DNA from: Bacillota bacterium
GTDB taxonomy: Bacteria > Bacillota > Dethiobacteria > DTU022 > UBA8154
Direction: 5' to 3'
DNA: 58,383 nt
NCBI GenBank assembly: GCA_012798755.1
Contig: JAAZMP010000102.1
Span: forward strand, 1 to 58,383
Shown here: in pieces, positions 9,224-16,900 of the stretch
How the letters are laid out: the number at the start of each line of letters is the position of its first letter
Position numbering within the stretch: position 1 is the first letter of the stretch
Notes under the pieces: model-generated
Database searches by the model: none
What the model saw: the letters and a program-made list of their open reading frames with translations, nothing else
What the model was told of the DNA's origin: nothing
Program-made: the position numbers and the translations under genes

Positions 9224-12200
9224 TCAAACAGTTTCCAGCTGCCGGATCCTCAAAGAACCGGGACCAAGCAACTTTGTGATACGTGTATAAAGTTCTTTTT
9301 CGCTGTCCTTTACCCAGTATTCCTGGCCTGTAAGCAGCAACTTGCCGCTTTTTTCCAAATAAAGACAAACCGGGGTTCCACCGGGATAGGAGGCAAGTAT
9401 ATCCCTCAGGGAAAGCATCTCTTTAGGAGACTTTTCCCCTTCTATTTTGATAAACAGCTGCCTGGGCTCCTCCGGGAAAAAAATTATATCCCTGCAGATA
9501 ATTTTAACCTCTTCCTCTTCTTTATAATCAGTAGTCCCATAGATGAGGACGACTTTATCTTCTTTCAGTTCATTTTGATATTTTTCATGAATATCGCTAA
9601 AAACCACCACTTCGACTTCCCCCGTTAAGTCCTCCACTTTGAGAAAAGACATGGGGCGGTTTTTCTTGGTGTAGATCATCTTCAGAGAAACGATCATTCC
9701 GCTGAAAGCTACGCTACGCCTATCGCCTATTTCGCTGAGTTCGGCAGCGGGAACCACCCCGCTAAGATTTTCCAGGATCGGGCGGTACTGGTTTAAAGGA
9801 TGTCCGGAAATATAAAGGCCGACCATTTCTTTTTCCAGGAAAAGCTTTTCTTTAGAAGAAAATTCCGGTATGGGCGGAAGCACATCTTGGACCTCATTGG
9901 AACCTGGAGAATCATCCCCATCGCTTAGATAAGAAAACATGGAAATCTGGCCGTCTAACTTGTCTTTTTGCAGCTGATAGCCGCTGGCCAGAGCCTCTTC
10001 CATAATGTTGAGGTACTGCGAACGCAACCCGCCTAATGAATCGAAAGCACCGCTTTTTATCAAACTTTCCACTACTTTGCGGTTGCAAGTGCGCAAATCG
10101 ACTTTATTGCAAAAGTCCTGAAGACTGGAAAATTTGCCTTCCTTTTCCCTGGTTTCCATAATTGACTCTATGGCAGCCTTGCCCACATTCTTTACGGCGG
10201 CCAAGCCAAAACGGATGCGGTTTTCGCCAACTACAGTAAAGTTTACATCACTTTCGTTGACATCAGGCGGTAAAATTTCTATGTTCTGGCGACGGCAGTC
10301 CGCAATGTAAAGGGCCACTTTTTCACTGTTGGCCATGACCCCGGTTAAAAGTGCCGCCATGAATTCCAAGGGATAATTGGCTTTCAGGTAGGCCGTCTGG
10401 AAAGCTATGAGCGCATAGGCAGCGGCATGGGATTTATTAAAACCGTAGGAGGCAAACTTAACGATAAGATCATACAGATCTTCGCCCAGTTTTTTTTCGT
10501 AACCTTTCTTAACCACACCCTCTACGAAAGCTATTCTCTGCTCATCGAGGACTTTTTTTTCTTTTTTGCCAATAGCCCTACGCAACAGATCAGCTTGTCC
10601 CAGCGTAAATCCGGCCATTTTGGCGGCCACTTCCATGATCTGTTCCTGATATACCATCACCCCATAGGTTTCCTTAAGAATCTGTTCCAGATCGGGGTGT
10701 AAATATTTGATGGGGCTGTTCCCATGCTTGCTTTCAATAAATACAGGAATTTGTTCCATAGGGCCTGGACGGTACAGGGCTACTACAGCAATAATATCTT
10801 CGAATTTACTGGGTTTAAGATCACGCAGCACGGAACGCATACCGCTGCTTTCCAGCTGAAACACGCCAGCCGTTTCCCCCTGTGACAGCAGCTCATAGGT
10901 AGGTTCATCTTCCAAGGGGATATTCTCCAAAGATAGTTGTTCACTTTCTTTCCGTCGGCTGTTTACCTGCCGAAGGGCCTCCCCCATAATTGTCAACGTG
11001 CGCAAACCCAAAAAATCCATCTTCAGCAAACCCAATTCCTCTAATGTATCCATGGGAAATTGGGTAACCACTACCCCATCTGCTGTTTTTTGCAAAGGTA
11101 CATGTTCGACAAGGGGATCACCGGCAATGACCACGCCGGCAGCATGGGTGGAAGAATGCCTGGGCAACCCTTCCAAAGCCAAAGAAGTATCTAACAAAAA
11201 GCGAATTCGTTCATCGCCTTCATAAAGATCGGCTAGATCATTGTTCATTTCCAATGCTTTTTCGATAGTCATGCCCAGTTCCAGGGGAATCATTTTGGCA
11301 ATGCGATCTGTTTCCCCATAAGAAAAATTCAGGGCTCTTCCTACATCCCGGACTGCCATCCTCGCAGCCATGGTGCCAAAAGTTATGATTTGTGCTACTT
11401 TGTCTTCACCGTATTTATCTACGACATAGCGGATCACTTCATCGCGACGTTCGTAACAAAAGTCGATATCAATATCGGGCATCGACACTCTTTCCGGGTT
11501 CAAAAACCTTTCAAACAGCAGCCCATAGCGCAAGGGGTCAATGTTGGTTATAGATAAAGCGTAGGCTACAAGACTGCCCGCTGCCGAACCCCGGCCGGGG
11601 CCTACAATAATATCATTTTCGTGGGCAAAACGAACAAAGTCCCAGACGATCAGAAAATAACCGGCAAAGCCCATTTCGTTAATGAGATTCAGTTCATAAT
11701 CCAGCCGTTCTTTCAGTTCCGAAGTCACCTGCGGGTATTTCTTAACCAGTCCCTGATAGCAAAGATCTTTTAAAAAATCGGCGGCATCTTCATAAGAGGC
11801 AGGTATATCATAAGGCGGCAGGTACATTTTATCAAAAGAAAATTCTAGCTCTATCTCATCGGCTATTTTAAGAGTGTTCTTCAAGGCTTCGGCAGGCAGT
11901 GCGCCAAAGCTCTCCTTCATTTCCTGTGTATCCTTAAAATAAAATTCATCGCCTTCAAACTTGAGCCGGTTTTCGTCCTCCACGTTTTTACCCGTCTGTA
12001 TGCATAAAAGAACATCCTGGGCCGCTGCATCCTCACGTTCGAGGTAATGCACATCATTAGTGGCAACCAAGGGGATGCCAGTTTTTTCCGCTAACTCCAG
12101 CAGTTTGGGGTTGAGCTTTTTTTGATCGGCAAGCCCATGTTCCTGCAGCTCCAGGTAAAAGTTGCCCTTACCAAAAATATCCTGGTAGGCAAACGCAGTT

Positions 12201-12664
12201 TGCAAGGCCTTCTCTTCTTCTTCTGCCATCAACAGCTCCGGGATCTCCCCGGCCATGCAGCCGCTTAAAGCAATCAGCCCTTCGCTGTATTCGCTGAGCA
12301 ACTCCTTGTCCACACGAGGTTTGTAGTAAAATCCTTCCAGGTAGCTAGCGGTAACAATCTTCACGAGATTGCGGTACCCCAGCATGTTCTTAGCAAGGAG
12401 AACAAGGTGGTAGCGAACTTCATCACGCTTGGGTTCTTTTTGGAAGCGGCTTCTGGGAGCCACATAGACTTCACACCCTATAATGGGCTTTATTCCTCTG
12501 CGTTTGGCCGCCTTATAAAAGTCGATAACCCCGTACATGTTGCCGTGATCGGTAATGGCAACAGCCGGCATTCCCAGTTTATGTGCCTTGGCTACCACTT
12601 CCTCAATGCGTGCGGCACCATCAAGAAGGCTATATTCTGTATGGACATGCAAATGAACAAACAA
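9224..12664 (-). CDS. dnaE: DNA polymerase III alpha subunit (DnaE type)
   Basis: An 1146-residue replicative polymerase of the DnaE1 type. It begins with a PHP domain (FVHLHVHTEYSLLDG), contains the catalytic aspartates in MPDIDIDFCYERR near residue 395, and continues through the finger and tandem helix-hairpin-helix region to an OB-fold (about residues 990-1070). There is no internal exonuclease domain, as expected for DnaE rather than PolC. The TTG at 12664 was chosen: GGAGGA lies 6 bp upstream and the protein then starts at the PHP domain; an in-frame TTG six codons earlier would place the ribosome site inside the gene. It heads the dnaE-pfkA-pyk unit. Confidence 0.97.
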   Translation of the reverse strand: MFVHLHVHTEYSLLDGAARIEEVVAKAHKLGMPAVAITDHGNMYGVIDFYKAAKRRGIKPIIGCEVYVAPRSRFQKEPKRDEVRYHLVLLAKNMLGYRNLVKIVTASYLEGFYYKPRVDKELLSEYSEGLIALSGCMAGEIPELLMAEEEEKALQTAFAYQDIFGKGNFYLELQEHGLADQKKLNPKLLELAEKTGIPLVATNDVHYLEREDAAAQDVLLCIQTGKNVEDENRLKFEGDEFYFKDTQEMKESFGALPAEALKNTLKIADEIELEFSFDKMYLPPYDIPASYEDAADFLKDLCYQGLVKKYPQVTSELKERLDYELNLINEMGFAGYFLIVWDFVRFAHENDIIVGPGRGSAAGSLVAYALSITNIDPLRYGLLFERFLNPERVSMPDIDIDFCYERRDEVIRYVVDKYGEDKVAQIITFGTMAARMAVRDVGRALNFSYGETDRIAKMIPLELGMTIEKALEMNNDLADLYEGDERIRFLLDTSLALEGLPRHSSTHAAGVVIAGDPLVEHVPLQKTADGVVVTQFPMDTLEELGLLKMDFLGLRTLTIMGEALRQVNSRRKESEQLSLENIPLEDEPTYELLSQGETAGVFQLESSGMRSVLRDLKPSKFEDIIAVVALYRPGPMEQIPVFIESKHGNSPIKYLHPDLEQILKETYGVMVYQEQIMEVAAKMAGFTLGQADLLRRAIGKKEKKVLDEQRIAFVEGVVKKGYEKKLGEDLYDLIVKFASYGFNKSHAAAYALIAFQTAYLKANYPLEFMAALLTGVMANSEKVALYIADCRRQNIEILPPDVNESDVNFTVVGENRIRFGLAAVKNVGKAAIESIMETREKEGKFSSLQDFCNKVDLRTCNRKVVESLIKSGAFDSLGGLRSQYLNIMEEALASGYQLQKDKLDGQISMFSYLSDGDDSPGSNEVQDVLPPIPEFSSKEKLFLEKEMVGLYISGHPLNQYRPILENLSGVVPAAELSEIGDRRSVAFSGMIVSLKMIYTKKNRPMSFLKVEDLTGEVEVVVFSDIHEKYQNELKEDKVVLIYGTTDYKEEEEVKIICRDIIFFPEEPRQLFIKIEGEKSPKEMLSLRDILASYPGGTPVCLYLEKSGKLLLTGQEYWVKDSEKELYTRITKLLGPGSLRIRQLETV

Positions 12665-12747
12665 ATGTGTTCCTCCAACCAAATTTTTCTTTGTTTTTAT
12701 CTGGTATAGTATTCGACTTTTACTGGAAAAACCCTTTACTTTCCTTA

Positions 12748-12800
12748 TAAAAAAACAAGCTTCCCTTTCCGCCCGATCAGGCCGGAAGCAAAAGGAAGCC
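12748..12800 (-). terminator. Rho-independent terminator
   Basis: Arms at 12759-12768 and 12790-12799 pair with one mismatch (GCTTCCCTTT with AAAAGGAAGC). On the minus strand a run of seven T follows. It would end transcription of the small membrane-protein gene before dnaE. Confidence 0.7.
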
Positions 12801-12830
12801 CTAAAAAATGTTGCGGCAGCGTTGCTTTTT

Positions 12831-13004
12831 TTAACGTTTTGTATGAAAATTTTTCAAAAATGCAGCAGCCACCAGCACACAAAGTGTCGTCCAGGCTGCG
12901 GCAAAGATTCCTTCGATTGAATAAAAGCCAATTCTGGGCAACGTAAGCATGCCCACTGTTAAAAGAAGACAAGTTAAAATGGAACCCAATTCGTTGATCC
13001 TCAA
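12831..13004 (-). CDS. Small two-helix membrane protein resembling the start of GerAB-type spore permeases
   Basis: A 57-residue frame starts with TTG at 13004, seven bases after the strong ribosome site GGGGGGAAGG, and ends in TAA just before a rho-independent terminator. Residues 8-22 and 33-51 are two hydrophobic segments likely to cross the membrane. The first segment ends GMLTLPRIGF, like the first transmembrane helix of GerAB/endospore permeases (APC superfamily), whose start often has a Gxx(L/T)LPR pattern. It is far shorter than the roughly 365-residue family, so it is either a small protein in its own right or a preserved N-terminal remnant. The ribosome site and terminator favour a working gene. 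The longer overlapping frame in this stretch has no ribosome site and was not chosen. Confidence 0.55.
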   Translation of the reverse strand: MRINELGSILTCLLLTVGMLTLPRIGFYSIEGIFAAAWTTLCVLVAAAFLKNFHTKR

Positions 13005-13244
13005 TTTTCAGCCTTCCCCCCCTGCCATCCGTTATTTCAAAACATACATACAATATATAAATGTGACAGCTTAAATAATCTGTGACGGAATCAAACTTTT
13101 TTCTTGTAGATAAATCAAAACTAGTTTAAAATATATACGCCCTACTATAATATTTCTGCCTCCTGCTTACAGTACACCTGGTTCATGGTTCATTTTCCCC
13201 TCAGCGGCAATTTATAAAAAAATGCTTTGGAGTATAAAGAAAAC

Positions 13245-14297
13245 ATGGATGCAAAATTAAAATCAAACATGAAGCTGGTGCTTTTTACTTTCGCCCTAAT
13301 TTTGGGGCTTTGGTTTCTTAAAATAATTTTCCCCGTTATTTCTTTGGTTATCATTGCTTTATTGATTGTTTATCTGATTTTACCTTTGGTGGAAATACTG
13401 GTAAAACTTCATCTCCCCCGGACGATAGCAAGCATAATCATCTTCACTTTATTTATATTCATTATATTGCTTTTTTCCTACTTCATTCCCCCCTTAATTT
13501 TTCGGGAAATACGCTGGTTGGCTGTTTATATCGCCACCGATTTTCGCCAATATATTATTTTGCTGCTGGACCAGCTAAAACAAGCTGACCTCATACTGGG
13601 CACAAACATTGTCTCGACCCTAACCTCTGCCGCTATCTCTTATATCGAAAGCATCCCTTCTTATCTTATGCAGTGGATAGGCCGTGCCCATTACCTACAG
13701 GCTTCATTCCTGGGTGGAATATGGTCGCTGCTGGGGCTTTTTTTCCTTGTTTTATTCCTGCTTTTCGATATCGACGGGATCAAGGAAGCCCTGATCGGTC
13801 TTTTCCCCCCGCGCTATCGCAATAAAGCAGCCCACGTCGTCAGTGTTGTCGATGATAAGGTGGGTTCTTACCTGCGTGGTAACCTTGTCCGCTGCAGTCT
13901 GGTAGGTTTTGCTACAGGAATTGGGCTTTTGATCATTGGAATGCCTTTTGTTGTCATCTTGAGTCTTACCGCAGGTTTGCTAAATATTATCTATAATATA
14001 GGGCCTATTTTGGCTGCCATTCCGGCTATACTGATTAGCTTTACCCCAAGCACGCCCCATATCGCACTTATCATAATCCTTTATGCCGTTGTTCAGCTTA
14101 TTGATATTTTCCTTCTGGCACCGGTTTTTACAGGCAAAGCCGTTGATCTTAAACCGGTTACCATAGTCTTTGCCATACTTTGTGGGGCAAAGCTCATGGG
14201 TTTATTGGGTTTGATTTTGGCTATTCCCTTTACAGCAATTTTAAAAGTACTGCTCAACCATTATTATTTTTCCCAGATGAATGGGGAAAAAAAATAA
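13245..14297 (+). CDS. AI-2E family transporter (YtvI/PerM-like)
   Basis: A 350-residue polytopic membrane protein of the AI-2E/PF01594 family. Paired hydrophobic helices fill residues 10-75, a loop of about 70 residues follows, and five or more helices lie from about 150 to 345, with the conserved VDDKVGSYLRGN loop before the second half. Named for autoinducer-2 export in E. coli TqsA, the family also includes Na+/H+ antiporters and sporulation-linked YtvI, so the substrate is open. The ATG at 13245 has TTTGGAG 12 bp upstream; an in-frame TTG six codons earlier overlaps that site. It is followed by the stress-protein cluster, which has its own promoter. Confidence 0.88.
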   Translation: MDAKLKSNMKLVLFTFALILGLWFLKIIFPVISLVIIALLIVYLILPLVEILVKLHLPRTIASIIIFTLFIFIILLFSYFIPPLIFREIRWLAVYIATDFRQYIILLLDQLKQADLILGTNIVSTLTSAAISYIESIPSYLMQWIGRAHYLQASFLGGIWSLLGLFFLVLFLLFDIDGIKEALIGLFPPRYRNKAAHVVSVVDDKVGSYLRGNLVRCSLVGFATGIGLLIIGMPFVVILSLTAGLLNIIYNIGPILAAIPAILISFTPSTPHIALIIILYAVVQLIDIFLLAPVFTGKAVDLKPVTIVFAILCGAKLMGLLGLILAIPFTAILKVLLNHYYFSQMNGEKK

Positions 14298-14360
14298 ACA
14301 TAGTACAAATGGATGTTAGTAATATTTTTTAAAGCAAAAAAAGAAGGAAAATTTGATATA

Positions 14361-14389
14361 TTGGTTGAATAATTGTTTAACAATATAAT
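14361..14389 (+). promoter_or_regulatory. Sigma-A-like promoter with overlapping palindrome, upstream of usp cluster
   Basis: TTGGTT (14361-14366), a 17-bp spacer and TATAAT (14384-14389). The palindrome ATTGTTTAACAAT (14372-14384) overlaps the spacer and the first base of the -10 box, so a bound regulator would block polymerase. It resembles a contracted Rex-type site but lacks the usual four-base centre. Confidence 0.6.
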
Positions 14390-14409
14390 CTTTTAAAAGG
14401 AGGGGAAAA

Positions 14410-14820
14410 ATGTACAAGATCTTACTCGCTACGGATGGATCTGCAAATTCATTAAGAGCCGCCGAAGCAGCTGCAAAGCTGGCCGGCCCTTTAAAGGCCA
14501 AAGTTACAGTCATTTCCGTTGCCCAAGAAACATATTTGCCACCGGAGTTTGCTGAAACACTGCGCAAGTCCATAAAAGAAAATGCCCAAAAAGCAATTGA
14601 CAAAACAAAAGACCTGTTGGAGGAAAAAGGGATCAACACTGACACTCTTTTGCATCGTGGAAGTCCGGGAAATGTTATCTGTGAGGTTGCGGACAAAGAA
14701 GGCTATAACTTAATAATTTTAGGAAACAGTGGTTTGGGAAGTGTTGAAGAACTTTTCCTTGGCAGTGTTAGTAATACAGTCGTCCATCGCGCCAAAACAT
14801 CTGTAATGATTGTAAAGTAG
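14410..14820 (+). CDS. Universal stress protein, first of three tandem copies
   Basis: A 136-residue UspA-family protein beginning MYKILLATDGS, the usual beta-1 strand with its nucleotide-contacting aspartate. Near the end it has GNSGLGSVEELFLGS, which fits the G-x2-G-x9-G-S/T motif of ATP-binding Usp proteins. It would be a small cytosolic homodimer involved in stress or energy-limitation survival. The ribosome site is AAAAGGAGGGGAAAA. The next copy starts 16 bp after its stop, so the three genes are one operon. Confidence 0.93.
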   Translation: MYKILLATDGSANSLRAAEAAAKLAGPLKAKVTVISVAQETYLPPEFAETLRKSIKENAQKAIDKTKDLLEEKGINTDTLLHRGSPGNVICEVADKEGYNLIILGNSGLGSVEELFLGSVSNTVVHRAKTSVMIVK

Positions 14821-14836
14821 AGAAAAGGGGGAAAAA

Positions 14837-15235
14837 ATGTACAAAATCTTACTCGCCTCAGACGGATCGAAACATTCTTTTAAAGCTGCAGAAGAGGCTT
14901 ACAAATTGGCCAGCCCTTTGCAGGCAAAAATCACAGTTATAGCTGTTGTTCAACAAATGTCTGGCTTGCCTCTGGAAATTAATAAAACCTTAGAAGACAA
15001 TACACTGGAAGTATTAGAGAAAAACAAAGATTTTTTCGATAAAAAAGGAGTGGAGATCGAGACCCTCTTGGAACATGGTGACCCAGGAAATATCATTTGT
15101 GAAGTAGCAGATGAAGGCGGCTATGATCTGATAATTATTGGCAGCAGCGGACTGGGTAGTATCGAAGGTCTTTTCCTGGGAAGCGTAAGCAATAAAGTTG
15201 TCCACAGTGCAAAAACACCCGTAATGATTGTGTGA
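14837..15235 (+). CDS. Universal stress protein, second of three tandem copies
   Basis: A 132-residue Usp-family protein, very similar to its neighbours (MYKILLASDGSKHSF at the start; GSSGLGSIEGLFLGS near the end). The G-x2-G-x9-G-S ATP-binding pattern is kept. It shares more residues with the third copy than with the first, for example NKDFFDKKG in the middle, which suggests that copies two and three arose by the later duplication. The ribosome site is AAAAGGGGGAAAAA. Confidence 0.93.
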   Translation: MYKILLASDGSKHSFKAAEEAYKLASPLQAKITVIAVVQQMSGLPLEINKTLEDNTLEVLEKNKDFFDKKGVEIETLLEHGDPGNIICEVADEGGYDLIIIGSSGLGSIEGLFLGSVSNKVVHSAKTPVMIV

Positions 15236-15286
15236 TTGGATACTTAAAACAGAAATCTATTTCATAAAAAGAAAGGAGAAAAAGTA

Positions 15287-15688
15287 ATGTACAAAATCCT
15301 GCTTGCCTCAGACGGATCGACAAATTCTTTTAAAGCAGCGGAAAAAGCTTTTAGATTGGCCGGCCCTTTACAGGCAGAAGTCACGGTTATAGCTGTCGTT
15401 CCCAAAATATCCTCCATACCCCCGGAAGCAAATGAAACCATGAAAAGAAATGCAAACATAGTACTTGAAAAAAACAAGGATTTTTTTGATAAAAAAGGGT
15501 TAAAAGTCGGACTTCTATTAGAATATGGAGACCCGGGAAATATCATCTGCGAAACAGCGGACAAAGAAGACTATGATCTGATAATTTTAGGTAGCAGCGG
15601 TTTAGGGACCATAAAAGAACTTTTTTTGGGAAGTGTTTGCAATAAAGTCGTTCATTGTGCAAAAAAACCTGTAATTGTTGTAAGATAA
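15287..15688 (+). CDS. Universal stress protein, third of three tandem copies
   Basis: A 133-residue Usp-family protein with the same start (MYKILLASDGS) and the ATP-binding pattern GSSGLGTIKELFLGS. Ribosome site GAAAGGAGAAAAAGTA. It sits 51 bp after copy two and is followed by a clear terminator, which closes the operon. Confidence 0.93.
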   Translation: MYKILLASDGSTNSFKAAEKAFRLAGPLQAEVTVIAVVPKISSIPPEANETMKRNANIVLEKNKDFFDKKGLKVGLLLEYGDPGNIICETADKEDYDLIILGSSGLGTIKELFLGSVCNKVVHCAKKPVIVVR

Positions 15689-15716
15689 TATAAAGCTGTA
15701 TACGCACTATTGTTAC

Positions 15717-15741
15717 AAAGCCGCTATAACAGCGGCTTTTT
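15717..15741 (+). terminator. Rho-independent terminator of the usp operon
   Basis: AAAGCCGCT and AGCGGCTTT form a nine-pair stem with a five-base loop, followed by further T residues, 28 bp after the last usp stop. Confidence 0.85.
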
Positions 15742-15794
15742 CCTCTTAAATTTACTGAGCATAATTTTGTTCTTTGGTTCTTAAGGAGGTAAAT

Positions 15795-16550
15795 ATGCAA
15801 AAATCTTATAAAGGCCTGGCCCGCATCTATGATTATCTGTTAAGTGGGGTAAATTACCAGGAGTGGGCCGATTATCTGGAAAAATTATTCGAACATTTTA
15901 AGATAGAACCGAAGCAAAAAATTATAGACCTGGCCTGTGGAACCGGCAATTCAACCTTCCCCTGGGCGTTAAGAGGTTACACGGCCTGCGGAGTAGATAT
16001 TTCAGCGGAAATGTTAGCTGTGGCCCAAGAAAAGGCGGAGAAAAAGAATCTGAAACCCGGTTTTTACCGTCAGGATATGCGTAACCTTAAGCTTCCTTTC
16101 CAATCAGATATAGCCGTACTTTACCAAGATGGCCTCAATTATTTACTTACAAAGAAAGATTTGGAGAAAGCTTTCGTGAGCATATGCTCTGTTTTGCGTC
16201 CAGGAGGTTTTTTTATTTTTAATCTCAACCTGGTGGAAAAACTTCCGGCAAGTACTACCCCTGAAATTTCCTGGCTGGAAACCGAAGAATTTACCCTGAT
16301 TTGGGAAAGCTTTCTCGAACCGGAAAAAAAAATATGGCAGATCAAGCTAACCGCTTTTATATTAGAAGAAAATGGACTTTACACCAAAATTCAAGAAGAA
16401 CACAAAGAACGCTCTTACTCTTTACAAGAAATTGAACCCCTGCTAGCCCGGGCCGGATGGGAACTGAAATCTTGCTATAAAGCCTTTACCATGGAAAAAC
16501 CATCAGCGGAAGACAGAAACATATTCTGCATCGCCCGCCGAAAGGATTAA
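15795..16550 (+). CDS. Class I SAM-dependent methyltransferase
   Basis: A 251-residue Rossmann-fold methyltransferase. The SAM-binding motif I is IIDLACGTGNST (residues 44-55), the post-I acid is in VDISAEML, and FFIFNLNLVEK lies in the later strand. Proteins of this shape methylate small molecules or tRNA; the substrate cannot be inferred. The ATG at 15795 follows a near-perfect TTAAGGAGGTAAAT ribosome site, which excludes an earlier in-frame start. It lies just beyond the usp terminator, so it should have its own promoter. Confidence 0.85.
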   Translation: MQKSYKGLARIYDYLLSGVNYQEWADYLEKLFEHFKIEPKQKIIDLACGTGNSTFPWALRGYTACGVDISAEMLAVAQEKAEKKNLKPGFYRQDMRNLKLPFQSDIAVLYQDGLNYLLTKKDLEKAFVSICSVLRPGGFFIFNLNLVEKLPASTTPEISWLETEEFTLIWESFLEPEKKIWQIKLTAFILEENGLYTKIQEEHKERSYSLQEIEPLLARAGWELKSCYKAFTMEKPSAEDRNIFCIARRKD

Positions 16551-16660
16551 AGATAACATTCGCTGTACAATGACAGAAACAATATCGGAGGACCGGTATC
16601 AGTAAGTGGTGCCGGGGAAACGGGTGTCAAGGGGGGTGTCGGGGGGATGGTGTCAAGGGT

Positions 16661-16847
16661 GGTGTCAAGGGGACGGTTCTCTGTCACCTTGGTTAAGGTG
16701 TCAAGGGAACGGTTCTCTGTCACCTTGGTTAACCACTTTTTCTAACAGGCCGCAGCGTTGTTTAGGTGACAGAGAACCGTCCCCCCGACACCTTTTCTAA
16801 CAGGCCGCAGCGTTGTTTAGGTGACAGAGAACCGTCCCCCCGACACC
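16661..16847. repeat. Nested direct and inverted repeat cluster (REP-like)
   Basis: Two 36-bp direct copies at 16661-16696 and 16697-16732, differing at one base, each hold GGTGTCAAGGG(G/A)ACGGTT followed by CTCTGTCACC. Two identical 55-bp direct copies at 16738-16792 and 16793-16847 hold the inverse complement, GGTGACAGAGAACC then GTCCCCCCGACACC. The left pair can fold onto the right pair as a long hairpin. Shorter fragments (GGTGTCAAGG, GGTGTCGGGG) flank both sides at 16623-16660 and 16848-16860. It resembles dispersed palindromic elements found in many clostridial genomes. No transposase gene is present, so it would be mobilised in trans if at all. Confidence 0.85.
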
Positions 16848-16900
16848 ACCCCCCGACACCAGATCGTTTTGCTATCCTCTGGCATTCTCTTTTTAGCGCC

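Noticed and set aside
9056-9628. 190-codon plus-strand frame crossing pfkA and dnaE ends
   Set aside because: It crosses the ends of two firm genes on the other strand and has a low-complexity Phe-rich composition.
12745-13053. 102-codon minus-strand frame at the small membrane protein
   Set aside because: It has no ribosome site and runs through the terminator hairpin; the overlapping 57-codon frame has both signals and hydrophobic helices.
16661-16847. CRISPR array
   Set aside because: Repeats are adjacent without unique spacers and are arranged as direct plus inverted pairs; no cas gene is near.
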